DNA of 64,000 nucleotides from Monosiga brevicollis MX1 (taxonomy: Eukaryota; Opisthokonta; Choanoflagellata; Craspedida; Salpingoecidae): positions 248,357 to 312,356 of the forward strand of contig NW_001865068.1 of NCBI RefSeq assembly GCF_000002865.3. Direction: 5' to 3'. The position numbers and the translations under genes were made by a program. Numbering within the stretch: the first letter of the stretch is position 1; the number at the start of each line of letters is the position of its first letter. The notes below the pieces were generated by a model. It was not told the origin of the DNA. It saw nothing but the letters and a program-made list of their open reading frames with translations, and did not search any database. This document shows, one piece after another, positions 1 to 17,852 of the stretch.

Positions 1-1273
1 AGTCATCAAGATGGTGGTGGGCGGTGTTGGCGTGGTGGACAAGATGTTCAAGTGGGAGTACGGCATTGGTTTCACGCTATGCTCGATCGTGGTACGCGTC
101 GAAGGAGGAGCGAATCGCTCTTTGAAGACAGTTGGCTGGGCATGGCGACTCCGCACCTGGCACCTCACCTGCATGCCGTGTTCTGATTTCACCTGCAGTT
201 CTGGGTGTGGATGACGCTGTTCTTGCAAGTGTACCACGTACCATTGCTGGTTGCACTGCGGCTGGGCTACAACTGGTTTACAGATCCGGCGGCGCGCTCT
301 CTCGTTTCGGTGCGTTTTTCTCTTTTGAAAAGATTAGATACAGCGTTCTGCGACTGTGCGTGCCCCGGTGTTGCCCAGAAGAGACATGTGCTCACGTTCA
401 CGTCCACATTTCTTGACTTTGGCCTTTCAGAGCAAGGATGAGCTCGAGTCGTATGACGAGTATGCCTCAGATGAGGACGACGAAAGCGACGAGGAGGATA
501 CCAAAGGCAGCAAAAAGAGCAAGCAGGGTATCCGTGAGCGCGTTCGTGCCATTCACTCCGTCGGTCAAAATGTGCAAAACAAGATTGGCGAGGTGGCCTC
601 GCTCGGTGAAAAGTTTAAAAAGTACGTCGCTCATGGCGATGGAGCGGGGCGCGCCACTTTGGCCCATCTCAAATGAACCGCGGCTTACTTTGCCTGTTGC
701 CCGTTTATAGCCTGTGCAACTGGAGCATCCCAGCCATGACGGCCATGATTGTCGGCGCCATGCTGGTGGCCTCGATCGTACTCTTCTTCTGCAGCATTCG
801 CTACTTGCTCTTGATTGGCGGTATGTCGCCGACGCCCAGGCTGCAGAAGGGAATGGTGGCAAGCATTGCTATTGCGACACGTGGTCGGCCTGAGGGAGCA
901 CATGACTGCCCGGGCTTTCTTTGGCATCACGAGCCTCACGGACGTTGGCGGGTGGGGATCGTAGGTTTGAAGCGCTTCTTTGATTGCGGCGTGCGCAAGT
1001 ATGTGACGGAGCGGCGGATGCGACGCAGCCGCAGTGGACAGAGTGGACCCACCAAGCCCAAGAGCAATCCAGCTCTGGCTATTTTGCGTATGTTGCATTG
1101 GTGCTCGCGTACAAGCCCGCAGGCTTGTCGTGTGGTATGCTTTGTACGGGTGTTTGTGCATGATCGCTCATCGCTGACTCGCATCCTCGTTGACAGGGCG
1201 TGTGCCGGATGACATTGAAAAAATGCAGCGCCGCAAGTTGAAGATGCCCAACACCAAAGAACGCGGTTTGTAA
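1..1273 (+). CDS. MCTP-like multiple C2 and transmembrane domain protein, 3' end
   Basis: This is the C-terminal part of a gene that starts before the window. My exon model is <1-91, 199-309, 431-621, 711-820, 965-1087 and 1197-1273, with phases consistent. The joined peptide holds two hydrophobic hairpin-like segments. The first contains VWMTLFLQVYHVPLL; the second contains NWSIPAMTAMIVGAMLVAS. Between them lie an acidic stretch (DEDDESDEED) and a helix with VQNKIGEVASLGEKFKN. The tail carries RRVPDDIEKMQ before the stop. Order and wording match the C-terminal region of animal MCTP1/2, which are ER-anchored Ca2+-binding tethers whose N-terminal C2 domains would lie left of the window. The C2 domains are not visible, so the family call rests on the C-terminal region alone. 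It converges on the PPT2-like gene. Confidence 0.8.
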
Positions 1274-1950
1274 CATGCCAGCGCCGCGGTTGCCTGACTT
1301 GTGGTTTGCCGGCTTGGCTCACCGCTCGAATGTGTGGGCAGGATCGAGGCCGTCCATGGCCAGGCGGCAAACCTTGGAAGCCTCGCAACGCGACGATATG
1401 GGGGATATTCAAGAAGATTTTGACTAGCGGGCGTGGACATGCAAAGGATGTCTGCCAACGCCAGCCTAGATTCTGGACTGCCTATCCATTGTGTGCTTGA
1501 TATTTACTGTGATGTCCGACTTTCTTTCAGGGTTGTGTGCATCAAGGAGCGCAACTCATGACCGTCTCAGCAACATGTGAGAAGTCAAGATGAAGTTCAA
1601 GTAAATTATTGCGCGCACACACACACACACACACACACAGAAACGGACTTGATTGATGATGGGTTGGCATATAGCACTCGCACACACGCACACCGACGTA
1701 CACTCAGTGGTATCAAAAACATGGCTGCACACAACAGAGAACAAAGGCTTACATGACCGAGGACCATCGCTCACGCGAGGACAACGAGGAAAGGGCGGTT
1801 GAAGGCAACGATGGGTTCGGGGAGAAGCCGAGGTGGACGAAACAGACAAGACAAGCGCAACCAATACCACGACAGTGGGTAGCCTAAAGGGAAAGGAAAA
1901 AAGGACATCTAAAACAAAAAAAAAAAAAAAAATTGCACAAGTGCACCATG
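1274..1950. repeat. Convergent intergenic spacer with (CA)n microsatellite
   Basis: About 680 bases lie between the stops of two convergent genes. The spacer holds a (CA)n run at about 1613-1640, a second CA-rich patch near 1678-1695, and a poly-A tract near 1915-1932. No reading frame with splice signals or recognisable protein similarity was seen. Confidence 0.7.
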
Positions 1951-3504
1951 TTAGTGCGCGTTGAGCGCATACATGGGGTTCTTGACACGCCAGCTGCGGA
2001 CAGAGTCCCAGGTCTCGGAGATGAGGGGGAGGGTGTAAAGGTCAAAGCTGTGCTTGCAAGCGGCATTGGGATGGTCTTCATGGGCACAGTCAGAGGTGTG
2101 CATCTGAAGGCGACCCGACTTGTCAAGGACCTTGAGACCAATCCAGTCTTGAAGGTAGAGGAGGGACTGGCGGAGAGGAACGACCACGCCCTTCTCGCCG
2201 GGGCCGGTGAAAGGGAGGAAGGTCTCAAACCAGCCCGAGGTAGGGGGGCTGATGACCTCGTCGACGGTTGAGTGGAGAAGCATCATTGACTTGAGCGAGG
2301 TGATGTGTTTCTTGTATGTCTCGTTCTTCTCGGGACGCTCGTTGTTGAGGTCGGCCAGGAAGCTGCTGTTGCTGCGGTACAGGTCGAGGGCATAGGGATC
2401 GCGCCAGTACTGGGCGAGGGCAAGACCGCTCTGCATCAAAGGGGAGTATGGAGCGCGACCAAAGATGACGCTCACGACTGGGGGCACGAGGGCTTCGACG
2501 CCACCAAATTGGCCGCCTTGTGGCGAGGCCCAAGAGATGAAGTTGATCACGGGGTACTTGTTGCAGCGCTGGAGATAGCCGCGAGACACGAGGCCGCCTT
2601 GGCTGAAGCCAATGAGGTTGAAGCCATCCTTGAGCTTTTCATCGGCGTAAATGTTTTCACAAAAGAGTTCAACCTGACAGGGAGTAAAAGGCCGAGGGGT
2701 CAAAAAGCGTGCCAAAGTTTGGTTGAGATCGGGGGGGGGGGGGCAATGAAAAGGGGCAACCAAGACAACAATCAACAACAATTAACACCATCGTCTTGGA
2801 CAAGAGAACATTCATACAAGCACGACAACGGCGAGGTTTTGGCTCCAAATTGAGGCATCGAACCTGCTTGTTCATGTCCATAAAGACAGAGTCGAGGGCA
2901 CCGTTGCCAACCTCCATTGACTTGACATAGATGCCGGGAAGCTGCTCGCGAATCCACTCAGCCACCGTTTCAACTAAGGCATTGCGAACAGAAGGTCGAT
3001 CGCACGGTGAGAACGAGCATATTCAAGGCAGCGAGATTGGAGTCGATCAGAACATTGACTCGCGAAGAAAGAAAGAAGCATGATGGGCGCGCCGGGGACA
3101 TCGCCAAGCGTGATGTCGCAAGGCCTCCACACACAAGGAAGCAACCAAACCGAAAAACAATAAAAAAAAAAAAGGATGGGGGGAAGGCGCCATCGGGGAG
3201 AAGAATCCTTCCCACAAGCAGCCCACTGTTCAGCAATGGCGCCAACGCTAGTGCCCCCGCTGCCTCCGCCGCCGCCATATGCCCCCACATGTGAAAGCCA
3301 AACAAACGTTTGGGGCGTTTGATCGCTCACACACACACACACACACACACACACAGATGACTTACGATTCTCAGCCGTTCCAAGAATACCATGCATGATA
3401 ACCACGGGCGGGTAGGCCGAGTCCTCAGCACGCACGCTGGGCGCTAGAAATCCGCAGCAGCAGGCCGCCGCCGCCAGTATCATGGTCACTGAACACGCCC
3501 GCAT
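1951..3504 (-). CDS. PPT2: PPT2-like lysosomal palmitoyl-protein thioesterase
   Basis: The three exons on the minus strand are 3504-3366, 2973-2864 and 2673-1951. They close to 323 aa, near the roughly 300 aa usual for the family. An N-terminal signal peptide (hydrophobic up to about residue 26) is followed by the alpha/beta-hydrolase oxyanion region VVIMHGILG. The nucleophile elbow is GFSQGG, the acid is in STVDEVISP, and the histidine is in the late CAHEDH. The stretch FISWASPQGGQFG and the motif YWRDPYALDLY resemble PPT2 (SPQMGQYG, YWHDP) more than PPT1 (GGQHQGVFG). Family knowledge says the enzyme cleaves thioester-linked acyl groups in lysosomes. Introns contain a poly-G run (about 2731-2742) and a (CA)n run (3327-3355). 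Reference sequences were not aligned by software. Confidence 0.88.
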
Positions 3505-3624
3505 CTTGCCCCGCTGCCCTTTTTTCTTCTTTCCAAGGTTAAACGAAAGAAATCACACACAAAAAAGAGAGAGAGAGAGAAATCACACACACACACAAGA
3601 GAGAGAGAGAGAAAAATAAAACAC

Positions 3625-3662
<38 letters not shown>

Positions 3663-4424
3663 CTTGCTCCTCCAAACTCATTCTCTCTCTGTGTCTGTGT
3701 GTGTGTGGAGCTGGTTGTCGTGAATTTTGTCTGACAATGAGATTGCGGTTGTGGAAGGGCGGTTGATTTGGCACGTGAAACAGTAACATGACTGCAGTCA
3801 CACAGTCACACTTGCAGTTACACACACTGCTAAAAATTTTCTTATATTGTGCCGAATGTGTAACCATGGTCACAGTATTACCTTTAGCCTTACCGCGCAA
3901 CGAAGGGGGGTTACTGAATTTCGCGAATGGCTTGAGACGGTCTTTTTGCATGAAACGTAATACATAAGTTTGCTTGTAAGCGAAATGAAAAGTGTAACAG
4001 AAGTTAGACTATCGTAGAGGGGTTGTTTTCTCGGATTTTCTCGGCTCCGTCGTCGTCGCCGTCGTCGTCGTCGTTGCCGTCTGGGTGATCATCAGCACCC
4101 CGTTGGCCCGGCGCAAATGCAAACAGGAGGCGCGAGTGGCTTGGCTTGGCTTGGCACGGTGTCTCGTCGGATCGTGGACAACAAGCGGCTACCCTCGGGT
4201 TTTTTTTCCGCGATTGCAGATGCGCCGTCTGCCTGCCGTTTGGTTGAGCTACCCAACTGTGCCGGCAAGGGGGCCGTGGGGAAGGGGGCGTGTGAGAGCA
4301 CAAATACGATCAGCATTCCCCCGCCTCATCACCCCCAGAAGCTGGCCTTTTGGTACTGGCCTGCTCGCAATCAAGTTGGACGTGGCTTGACCTTGTTAGT
4401 TGCACCTGCAACCTCACAGCAGGC
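3505..4424. repeat. Divergent spacer with GA/CA microsatellites
   Basis: This lies between the starts of the PPT2-like and C14orf119-like genes. It contains alternating (GA)n and (CA)n blocks at about 3556-3660, then (GTCGTC)-like triplets around 4048-4075. A pyrimidine tract followed by cag near 4420 could be the acceptor of a 5'-UTR intron for the gene on the right. No coding exon was recognised. Confidence 0.55.
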
Positions 4425-4757
4425 ATGCAACCAGCCAGTGAAGATGAGCGACGGAGCCGGCTCGTCACCGAGTGGTTTGCGTTTTGGCCCAAACCCACCC
4501 GAACGCGCTTTTTGCGAGGCCTCATTGACCGCACCTCTCGCGTCTCACCCGAAGAAGGTCGCCTCTTTGACGAAATGGACCTGGCTTCTCTTGCAGAACT
4601 ACCTGCCTCCCATCGCGATGAACTCCGTCAAGCTTACGCCTGGTTTCGCGAGTTTGACGATGGTGCCCGCAACATGCTCATTGACATGCTCGAATCCATC
4701 GACCAGAGCCTCGTCTATGAGTTTTACGAAACGTATGCCGCCTCTCGCTGGTCCTGA
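4425..4757 (+). CDS. C14orf119-like small protein
   Basis: This is an uninterrupted 110-aa frame. I chose the ATG at 4425 because it follows a possible splice acceptor and because the conserved region begins soon after it; an in-frame ATG-like start at 4350 would add a cysteine/tryptophan-rich extension that looks non-coding. Two similar halves can be seen: VTEWFAFWPKPTRTRFLRGL, and WFREFDDGARNMLIDMLE ending in FYETYAA. This pattern (WF..W....R..FL..L repeated) is that of the human protein C14orf119, which also ends FYQAVAA. The function is not known to me. The human protein is slightly longer at its N-terminus. The similarity is by eye only. Confidence 0.65.
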   Translation: MQPASEDERRSRLVTEWFAFWPKPTRTRFLRGLIDRTSRVSPEEGRLFDEMDLASLAELPASHRDELRQAYAWFREFDDGARNMLIDMLESIDQSLVYEFYETYAASRWS

Positions 4758-5462
4758 GTCGGTGCCAAGCACTCGAGGCTCCAATCCTTGGCCGTACCGG
4801 GCACATGTCACCTCGACTCGAGGCATCCCACCTTGAGCACATCTTTCGCCCACAACCTGCTCAACGGCAGGACGTATGGGACATGAGAGGTTGGCCTGCA
4901 TGTCTTGCTTTGTCTTGATCGCTTCGTTTTTGCTTGTCTTTTCAATTTTATTTCGTGCTCGTTCGAGGGACATGGTGAAGGTCATGTGCTCAAGAGTTGA
5001 GCCCCTTTCCCCCTTTCACCTCGCTCAGGCTGGTGCCATGTCAACCTGTACCCACGCTGCCGCTGGCCGGCAACTGGCACAGAGCCCTGTCCTGGTCGGT
5101 TCCGTGTCCGTGATGTAGTTTATGTGGGTACGCCTCCTCTGCATGTGTGTCTGTGACTGTGCATGTGTGTGCGTCTCAGCCCCTTGATCCGCACGTATCA
5201 CCGATCAATTAAAATGAGTTTGCTACCCCATCGTATCGACTGGCACAGACGTCAATTGTTAACTCTCTCGTACACCTGCCATCACACAACACCTGCCACA
5301 CACTGAAAGTGACGACGCTGACAGCCAACACGAGGCATGCCGCCCTGCTCAACCGCGCTGCAACCGGCATGGGCGCCACACTCTTGCGCAGCATGATACC
5401 CCACTGTGGGCTCAGATGCTGGACGCAAGCTCGCATCCATCACGTTGGACTGAACATGCTTT
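4758..5462. other. Convergent spacer, no gene recognised
   Basis: About 700 bases separate the C14orf119-like stop from the SKA1 stop. Open frames exist on both strands, but none shows splice-linked continuity or recognisable domains. An ATTAAA-type element (caattaaaatg near 5206) could serve as a poly-A signal for the left gene. Otherwise I see nothing here. Confidence 0.5.
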
Positions 5463-6589
5463 TCATGCCGATCCTTGCAAAACATATCGGACGCAGCCGC
5501 CCGTGCGAATCTCCTTGAGCCGACCGGCCGTGCGCAAACAGGGTAGATCTCGCTTGGTATGACCCGTGCCGGTGCTGGCCATGCGGCGCAAATCCTCTTC
5601 TGTAAAGTAAAAGACGCCAGGCGCATCCGTGTCGTGACACTCCGACTCCTTAAAGCGATGCCAGTGCGCCAGGGTCTGAAAATATCCAGAACCGCACAAA
5701 ATGACAATAAAGGGGATGAGATTGCCATCAAAGTTCCAATCAGGCATACTGGGGGCGGGCGGGCGGGTGCGGGCTGACCCATCAGTAACCAAGCACACGC
5801 ACCTCATCGTTCATTTGGGAGCGCTGCAACTGCAAGATCTCATATTTGCGTGTGACCACGTCCGTGATGGTGTCGATCAACGCATTCAGCTCCTCACGTG
5901 TCGCCCTGTCACACAACCGAGAGTGCATGCCAGAACCGTACTGAGCAAGCACAGGAATGGGAACCACCGCTGTCTACATGTGCTGCAACACAAAAAAAAA
6001 AAAAAAAAAAAAAAAACAGATCCGAATTCCCATGACACAAAGAGATGTGTATGCCTTACCGGTTGCGCATGTATTTGGGGATGGCATTAAACTCGTCCAC
6101 GCGCAAGTAGGCCAACGTTGGCAGCGCGACGGTCCGCTTGGTGCCCTTGCCACGCGTGCCTTTTTTGGATCCATTCCCCTGATAGCGGGCATTGCCGGTC
6201 GCGTTCAACTGGGTGGTGCTTTGACCCATGGGCTGCAGCGGGGCGGCACCATGGCTCTGCTGGGCGGAGGCTTGCGTTGTGGGCAACTGCGCAGGCAGGT
6301 TCTCCTTGGCAAAGCTGAGGCGTTCCTGCATGGCCTCGGCGCGATCAACAAGTACCTGCAATGGCTCAAGGCTGCGCTCTTCAGCATCAAGAAAGTTCTC
6401 CCAGTCAGCGCATTGGGCCTCCACGGCGGCCAGCGAGCCTTCAAGGGCGGCCAGGAGCTCGACAATGCCATCGTTCTGGATGAGCTCGTCGCCCATTCGA
6501 AAGAGCTGAGCCCGATTGAGGCTGTTGATCTGCTTGCTAAAATGCATGACAACATCGTCCATGGTCGGGATATTGGTGGTGGCCGCCAT
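5463..6589 (-). CDS. SKA1: Spindle and kinetochore associated protein 1 (SKA1)
   Basis: The three exons 6589-6060, 5905-5803 and 5675-5463 join in phase to 281 aa, close to the usual roughly 255 aa of SKA1. The N-terminus (MDDVVMHFSKQINSL...) forms coiled-coil helices typical of the SKA1-SKA2-SKA3 core. A glutamine/proline-rich linker follows. The C-terminal microtubule-binding winged-helix begins at FNAIPKYMRNR and runs through ELNALIDTI, YEIL, LAHWHRFKE and GVFYFTEEDL to a final GGCVRYVL. These match the SKA1 signature (EFEAIPKYMKGR, ALI, YFIVEADIKEF, RYVI). SKA1 couples kinetochores to depolymerising microtubule ends in mitosis. The second intron acceptor (inside a gtgacag) was chosen because it alone keeps phase and family alignment. 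The first intron carries a poly-T/A tract. Confidence 0.88.
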
Positions 6590-6940
6590 TTTGCCCGATG
6601 CCGTGCCTGCAAATAATGGCCGTGGAGCGTCTCGCCAAGAATCAGATGGTGCCGAAAAGCTGACGATTTAAAAATACGCGGTCCCTGATTTACCAATTGT
6701 CTGAAGCCTAAAAGTATCTCAATGTTGATAGCAAAATTTCTTCAGCATAAAAATTGTCATACAAAACGTCAGCAAAATGCATCCAACGGATAAAAACCGC
6801 TTTTGACCGTTATCACACGCGCGGTTGTAAACTGGCGCGAATGAATTGTCGACGAATTCGAGAAAAACAGAAAAAAAAAGCATTCGTCTCTCTTTTGTTC
6901 TCTCTCTTTTCACTCACACACACACACACACACACACAGA

Positions 6941-6972
<32 letters not shown>

Positions 6973-7258
6973 CGCTCTCGCTCGCTGACTTTTCCCATTT
7001 TTTGTTGCTCGCCGTTGTGCCGGGCACACGTCAAGCATTTGCAGCTACGCGACTTTGTCGTCAGCTTTTGCTTGCCACGACTGGGCCTGCGGGTGTCGTG
7101 GCGGTGGCAATTGCCTTTGGGGTTTCGACGTTGACCCGTGACCATCCATGTCCTCTGTCGTCACGCCATAGTGGCGCCGCACAATGCGCACGACCCTGGC
7201 GAAGCCGCATTGCTAGAGCACCATTGCCCATCTCTGACGGTCTGCATCCTCAATTCAC
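6590..7258. promoter_or_regulatory. Divergent promoter region between SKA1 and BLM, with (CA)n(CT)n
   Basis: There are 669 bases between the start codons of two genes transcribed away from each other, both acting in chromosome maintenance. It contains an AT-rich block (about 6660-6790) and a compound (CA)n(CT)n microsatellite at about 6914-6969. The region must hold promoters for both genes, but no specific binding site was identified. Confidence 0.45.
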
Positions 7259-13153
<5,895 letters not shown>

Positions 13154-13674
13154 ATTGCTGCCAGACCATCACTGTCTGTGCACGTAGTAGGAACCATACG
13201 CTTTGTTTCATTCTTATGTTTTGTTTTGTTTTTTGTTTTTTTTAACCGACCTCCATCACGTTGGCCACGCCAAACACGTGATTGCAGTACCAAAATCCCA
13301 AACATAATCAATCCCCGAAGCTCCCAAATCAATAGCGTGTTTATCCTCCCAGCCTGTCGCAAGCAAACCCTTCTCTTCCCTTGCCACAGACCCCTTCATA
13401 ATTGCTTCCCGTGTCTTCAATCTCAATGTATCCGTCCACCCTCTTGACCTGAAACCGCGGCCCAAAGAAGAAGCACCAGAGATGTCGCAGCATCTGCACA
13501 AGAAGAAAGATGCGCACGTCTCTCTTGACCTTCTTTGTATAGTATCCATGTACATTTTCATAGACTTGTGCGATTCCTTTGCTGTTTTTGCTGCTTTTCT
13601 CTCCTCTCTCTGTGCTTTTCCTTTGTGTCTTTGCTCTTTACTTCTCTCTTTCTCAAACCGACCAAACCAATTCA

Positions 13675-13758
<84 letters not shown>

Positions 13759-14144
13759 CGCTCTTTATCTCTCTCTCTCTCTCTCTCTCTCTCNNNNNNN
13801 NNNNNNNNNNNNNNNNNNNNNNNNNNNNNNNNNNNNNNNNNNNNNNNNNNNNNNNNNNNNNNNNNNNNNNNNNNNNNNNNNNNNNNNNNNNNNNNNNNNN
13901 NNNNNNNNNNNNNNNNNNNNNNNNNNNNNNNNNNNNNNNNNNNNNNNNNNNNNNNNNNNNNNNNNNNNAGTCTCGATATCTCGCTAGTCAACGACGGTCT
14001 GCTCGGGCCTCTGCTCGGGCTTCTTCTTGCGCCGCTTGTTGCGCTTTGCGTGGCGATGCTAGACTTGAGGTGGTGTTTGCGTTGCTTGTCCATGCCCTCG
14101 TTTGAAATGCCAATGTGTCTGTTCATGGCTTAGACGCGGTCGCG
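13154..14144. repeat. (CT)n repeat with assembly gap between BLM and the receptor kinase
   Basis: A long pure (CT)n tract (about 13679-13793) ends in 175 Ns (13794-13968). The sequence right of the gap (13969-14144) has open frames on both strands that cannot be assigned. A minus-strand alanine/glutamate-rich frame of about 30 residues, and a plus-strand hydrophobic frame with LLGPLLGLLLAPLVALCVAM, are both possible exon ends broken by the gap. Confidence 0.8.
13341..13492 (-). CDS. Possible last exon of a minus-strand gene cut by the gap
   Basis: On the minus strand a good acceptor (pyrimidines then gtgcag) precedes a 50-codon open frame that ends in TAA. It begins LRHLWCFFFGPRFQV and continues VKRVDGYIEIEDTGSNYE. 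Its codon use looks coding, and the frame is distinct from the BLM 3' UTR. Any upstream exons would lie in or beyond the (CT)n gap. No family was recognised, and the segment could also be chance sequence. Confidence 0.3.
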
Positions 14145-17100
14145 ATGGCGACCCATTGGGCTGGTCGCCGGCGGCAGCGAGTCGGATGGATTGTGTGCTG
14201 GCTTCTGATGGTTCTGCACCTTGGGGTGGCACCAGACCCATGTCCAAGCATCGTGCGCGGCTATCCAGGCCAGCGGTGCAGCAATACAACAGCTGGGGCT
14301 CAATGCGCCCTCTCCTGCTCGCTGACTTCCCAGGTCGACCAGCATTGGGCCACCTGTGTCAACGGGAGTTGGTTTGTCGCAGGCAATTGCAAAGCCTACC
14401 TGGACGAGCATTGCACTCTAGATGAAAACAACCATTACTTGTGCTCTACTGCCAAAACGGCCCCAACGCCTCAGGGCGTGCCCCCGAACATTATCAAACT
14501 CACGCTGATCGAAAGCAGCTTCACCCGACTCTACTTGAGCGTCACCACCTTCCCAACCAACGTCATCAACCTCGAGCTCGTTTCCTACGACTCTGTGGAC
14601 ATGGATGCAGACTTTATGGAGCAACAGAAAATTTATCGTTTCCTGGTTCGCAAAACACCCTACACTGGAATACCGAGCTTCCGCTCCAGCGCGCTCCTCG
14701 AACTCGGCTTGGCGCCGCTCTCCAGCGACGAGAGCTATAGCATAAACTACTTTGCATCCAATTTGCCCAGCCTAACCTGGCTGCAACTGCGCTTCGAGAC
14801 CATTGCCCCTGCGCCATTGGGTTGGGAGAGCACCGTGAGCAAACCGTTTCCCGCCATCCAAACGCTCTCGCTTTTTGTCAAAGATGCCGAACATGTCAAA
14901 CTCCTCAATATCTCGCAATGGAGTCCCATGAGTCTGGACCTGGGCATGCCCTCGCTCTCGCGGCTCCAGTATGACATGTTGCCGCAGCGCCAGAGCCTGG
15001 TGGACGCCAAATTTGCCTCCTTGTACCTCGACTATGTTGATTACGACACCTTTCCTCTTGCCCTCAACTTTTCGGCCCTGCGCATTTTGGGTCGCACATT
15101 GGGCCCAGCCAACAAACACCTTTTCCGGCAGGCCATCAGCTTTGGTGCCGTCTATGGCACATCGTGCCTCTCAACCTATACCGACAATACCCGGTCCTTG
15201 GTGCCGCGCATGGAGTGCACGTGTACGGGCGAACCCCCTTTCCAAAACGCCACCCATTGTCCCCACGTCCCACCCTTTGCCTGCCTGCACTCCTCACATC
15301 AGATTTTAGCGACTCAGTTGTGTGATGGCGTCGCTGATTGCCCGGACGGAGAAGATGAGCAACACTGTTCGGCGGTAATGAGTGCGCGCTTTGCGTCCTA
15401 CGGCTCCAGCCCTGGATCCATTTTTGATGTATGCACCAACATTAATATCGTCATCAGCCACGGCACGGTAAGCCTGGCTGAAATGCTGGCAACACACCTC
15501 TTGACGTACAACCTGCCAGCTAGCGGCAAATAATCCCACTCCCGACCTTCCTCCATGGGCACCAAATCTGAGCCTCCTCACAACCTCCCCGCCCTTTGCA
15601 TGTTTGTAGCTTGCCAGCATACCTCGAAAGACTGGTGGATGCGGGGAGTATCATGGCGTTTATCGTGGCCGAAACAGCCTGGAGATCACCTTTGCAGCCA
15701 CCACCATGCAGTAGGTCTTGAGTTTTGGCTTTGGGCTATCCACATGCGCTTGCTCCACATCTGCTCTGCTCCACACAGCTTCTCGTGTGCTTGCCTGCCA
15801 GCCAGGTGCATCTCCTCACTCACCGATATCTGCGTAGAATGCTGGCCAACGTCTCAGACGGTACCTTTCTGACCGGCGCTCGGTTTGGATTTGGCTTTGA
15901 GGACAACTTAAACGGGGAATACATTTCTCAAATTGGCCTGCTCTTCTTTCAAGAGGGTTCCATCTGGCCCATCACCAATCCCATCTATCGGAACAATATA
16001 ACGTCAACCTCTGTCACCTTTGACGAGTTTCAAAAGCTATGGGATGCCGCCCACCAGGGAACGGGCGGAACCACGCTCACGCCTTTAACTGATCCGCGTG
16101 GCAAGGGCTCTCCAGTTGACGCTGCTTCGGGTTCAGATGCTTCCGTCACGGCGCTTGCCATTGGTATCACCTTGGCGTGCACCGGCGCCCTCTTACTTGG
16201 TCTGGCGGCTATCTGGCGCCTTCGCCGACGAAGAGCCCTGGTCAAGGCTAGCAATGACCTCAGTGATCAATGGCAATCCTTACTCGACCAAACGTCACTC
16301 AATAATGCTGGTCTCAGCACATCCAGTCACAGCTTGCTTTCGCTCATTCCCAGGTAAATTGCGTTGGCCGCTGCACTCCACGGTGCTCCCTCATCTCTTG
16401 ACTTGATGGTTTGTCTTTTTTTTTTGTTTTTGTTTTTTGTTTGTTTGTTTTTTGTTTTCAGCACGGACTTGATGATCGAAGAGCAGCTGGGCCATGGTAA
16501 TTTCGGCACCATTCACAGGGTTCGTAGTCGTTGAATTGTATTCACGGATTACATTGGTGGGGACAGCGAGCATGTTCTGACGACAAGCCTCTCTTCTTTC
16601 CTGCCAGGGCTACTGGATTGCGCAAGGCCAGCGGCAGGTAGTGGCCATCAAGCATGTACACACGCAGGTATGCGCAGGCTTGCAGAGATGCTAGATTGAC
16701 AACCGTGCCTACCTGCCTGGCGGCTATCGGCGAGAACATTGCTCAATGACGCAACATGCTCTTTTTTCTTTTCTTAGGGTCTAGAGAATGGGAAGCGTGC
16801 CATCTTGCGCGAATGCCAGTTACTAAACGTGGTCGGGGACCATGAGCACATTGTTCGCATATTTGGCATCGTCATGAGCCCGTACGTCCTGCTCAGTCCA
16901 CTTGCCAAATAAACCCAGCACGAGGACTTTTGATTTTGGATGATCTCAGTGCTGCCTTGGTGCAGGAAATGACCTTTCATCTCACCATTGGTCTCGGTCT
17001 CGGTCGCTGCCATTCTCTGACAGGCTTGAGCGTGACGAGCTGAGTTTTGTGATGGAATTTGCTCCTCACGGTGACATGAAGCGATATCTAAGTTTGCACG

Positions 17101-17814
17101 GATCTGATCTGGAGCTGGATCAGCTGCTGGATGCTGGCCGCCAAGTAGGTCTCCTAACGTGGACGCTGCGCTGGAAGTCCCAACAACAGCTTGAGACGGA
17201 AGCCTCATGCGCTGGGAATACTCTGCCCGTACGACTAAAAGCTAACATGCGCATTTGGGTCATAGGTTGCAGAGGCCCTTGCGTTTATATCATCGCAAGG
17301 TTTTGTGCACCGTGACGTGGCTGCCCGTGTATGTTCTCGGCACCATGTCTAGTGAGCCTGGTCGTTTTTGTCCAAGGGCCCTCAACCCCAATGTTTGCTG
17401 ATGCACCCGTGTGCATTGCGCATTGGAATGCGGTGTCTGGTTCCATAGAATGTGCTCGTGTTCACAGAGCAGCCTTCACTCCAGGTCAAGATAACAGATT
17501 TCGGCTGTAAGTGACAACGCCAATCCTCACGCACCCGCAACGTTGGCTAGCATCGGTCTGCTTGCTCGTGCGCGCCTGGTGACTTGGTTTGTCGGGTTGA
17601 GACTTGAGGGCTCGATCTCAAGACTTGGCTGATGTTCGACATGGCGTGCCCGTAGTGGCCAGAGTTTTGTCACAGCACCAAGACTACTATCGCAGCATGA
17701 GCAACGAGGAGTTGGCCTTTCGATGGATGGCTCCGGAGGCGATTACGCACCGAAAGTTTACTCAGCAATCAGACGTCTGGTGAGTGTGTGTGTGTCTGTG
17801 CGTGTGCTGAGTTG

Positions 17815-17852
<38 letters not shown>

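Noticed and set aside
1951-3504. PPT1 identity for the thioesterase
   Set aside because: The SPQGGQFG and YWRDPYALDLY stretches fit PPT2, and the PPT1 GGQHQGVFG pattern is absent.
13535-13800. Leu/Ser-rich frames over the (CT)n tract
   Set aside because: They are translations of a pure dinucleotide repeat.
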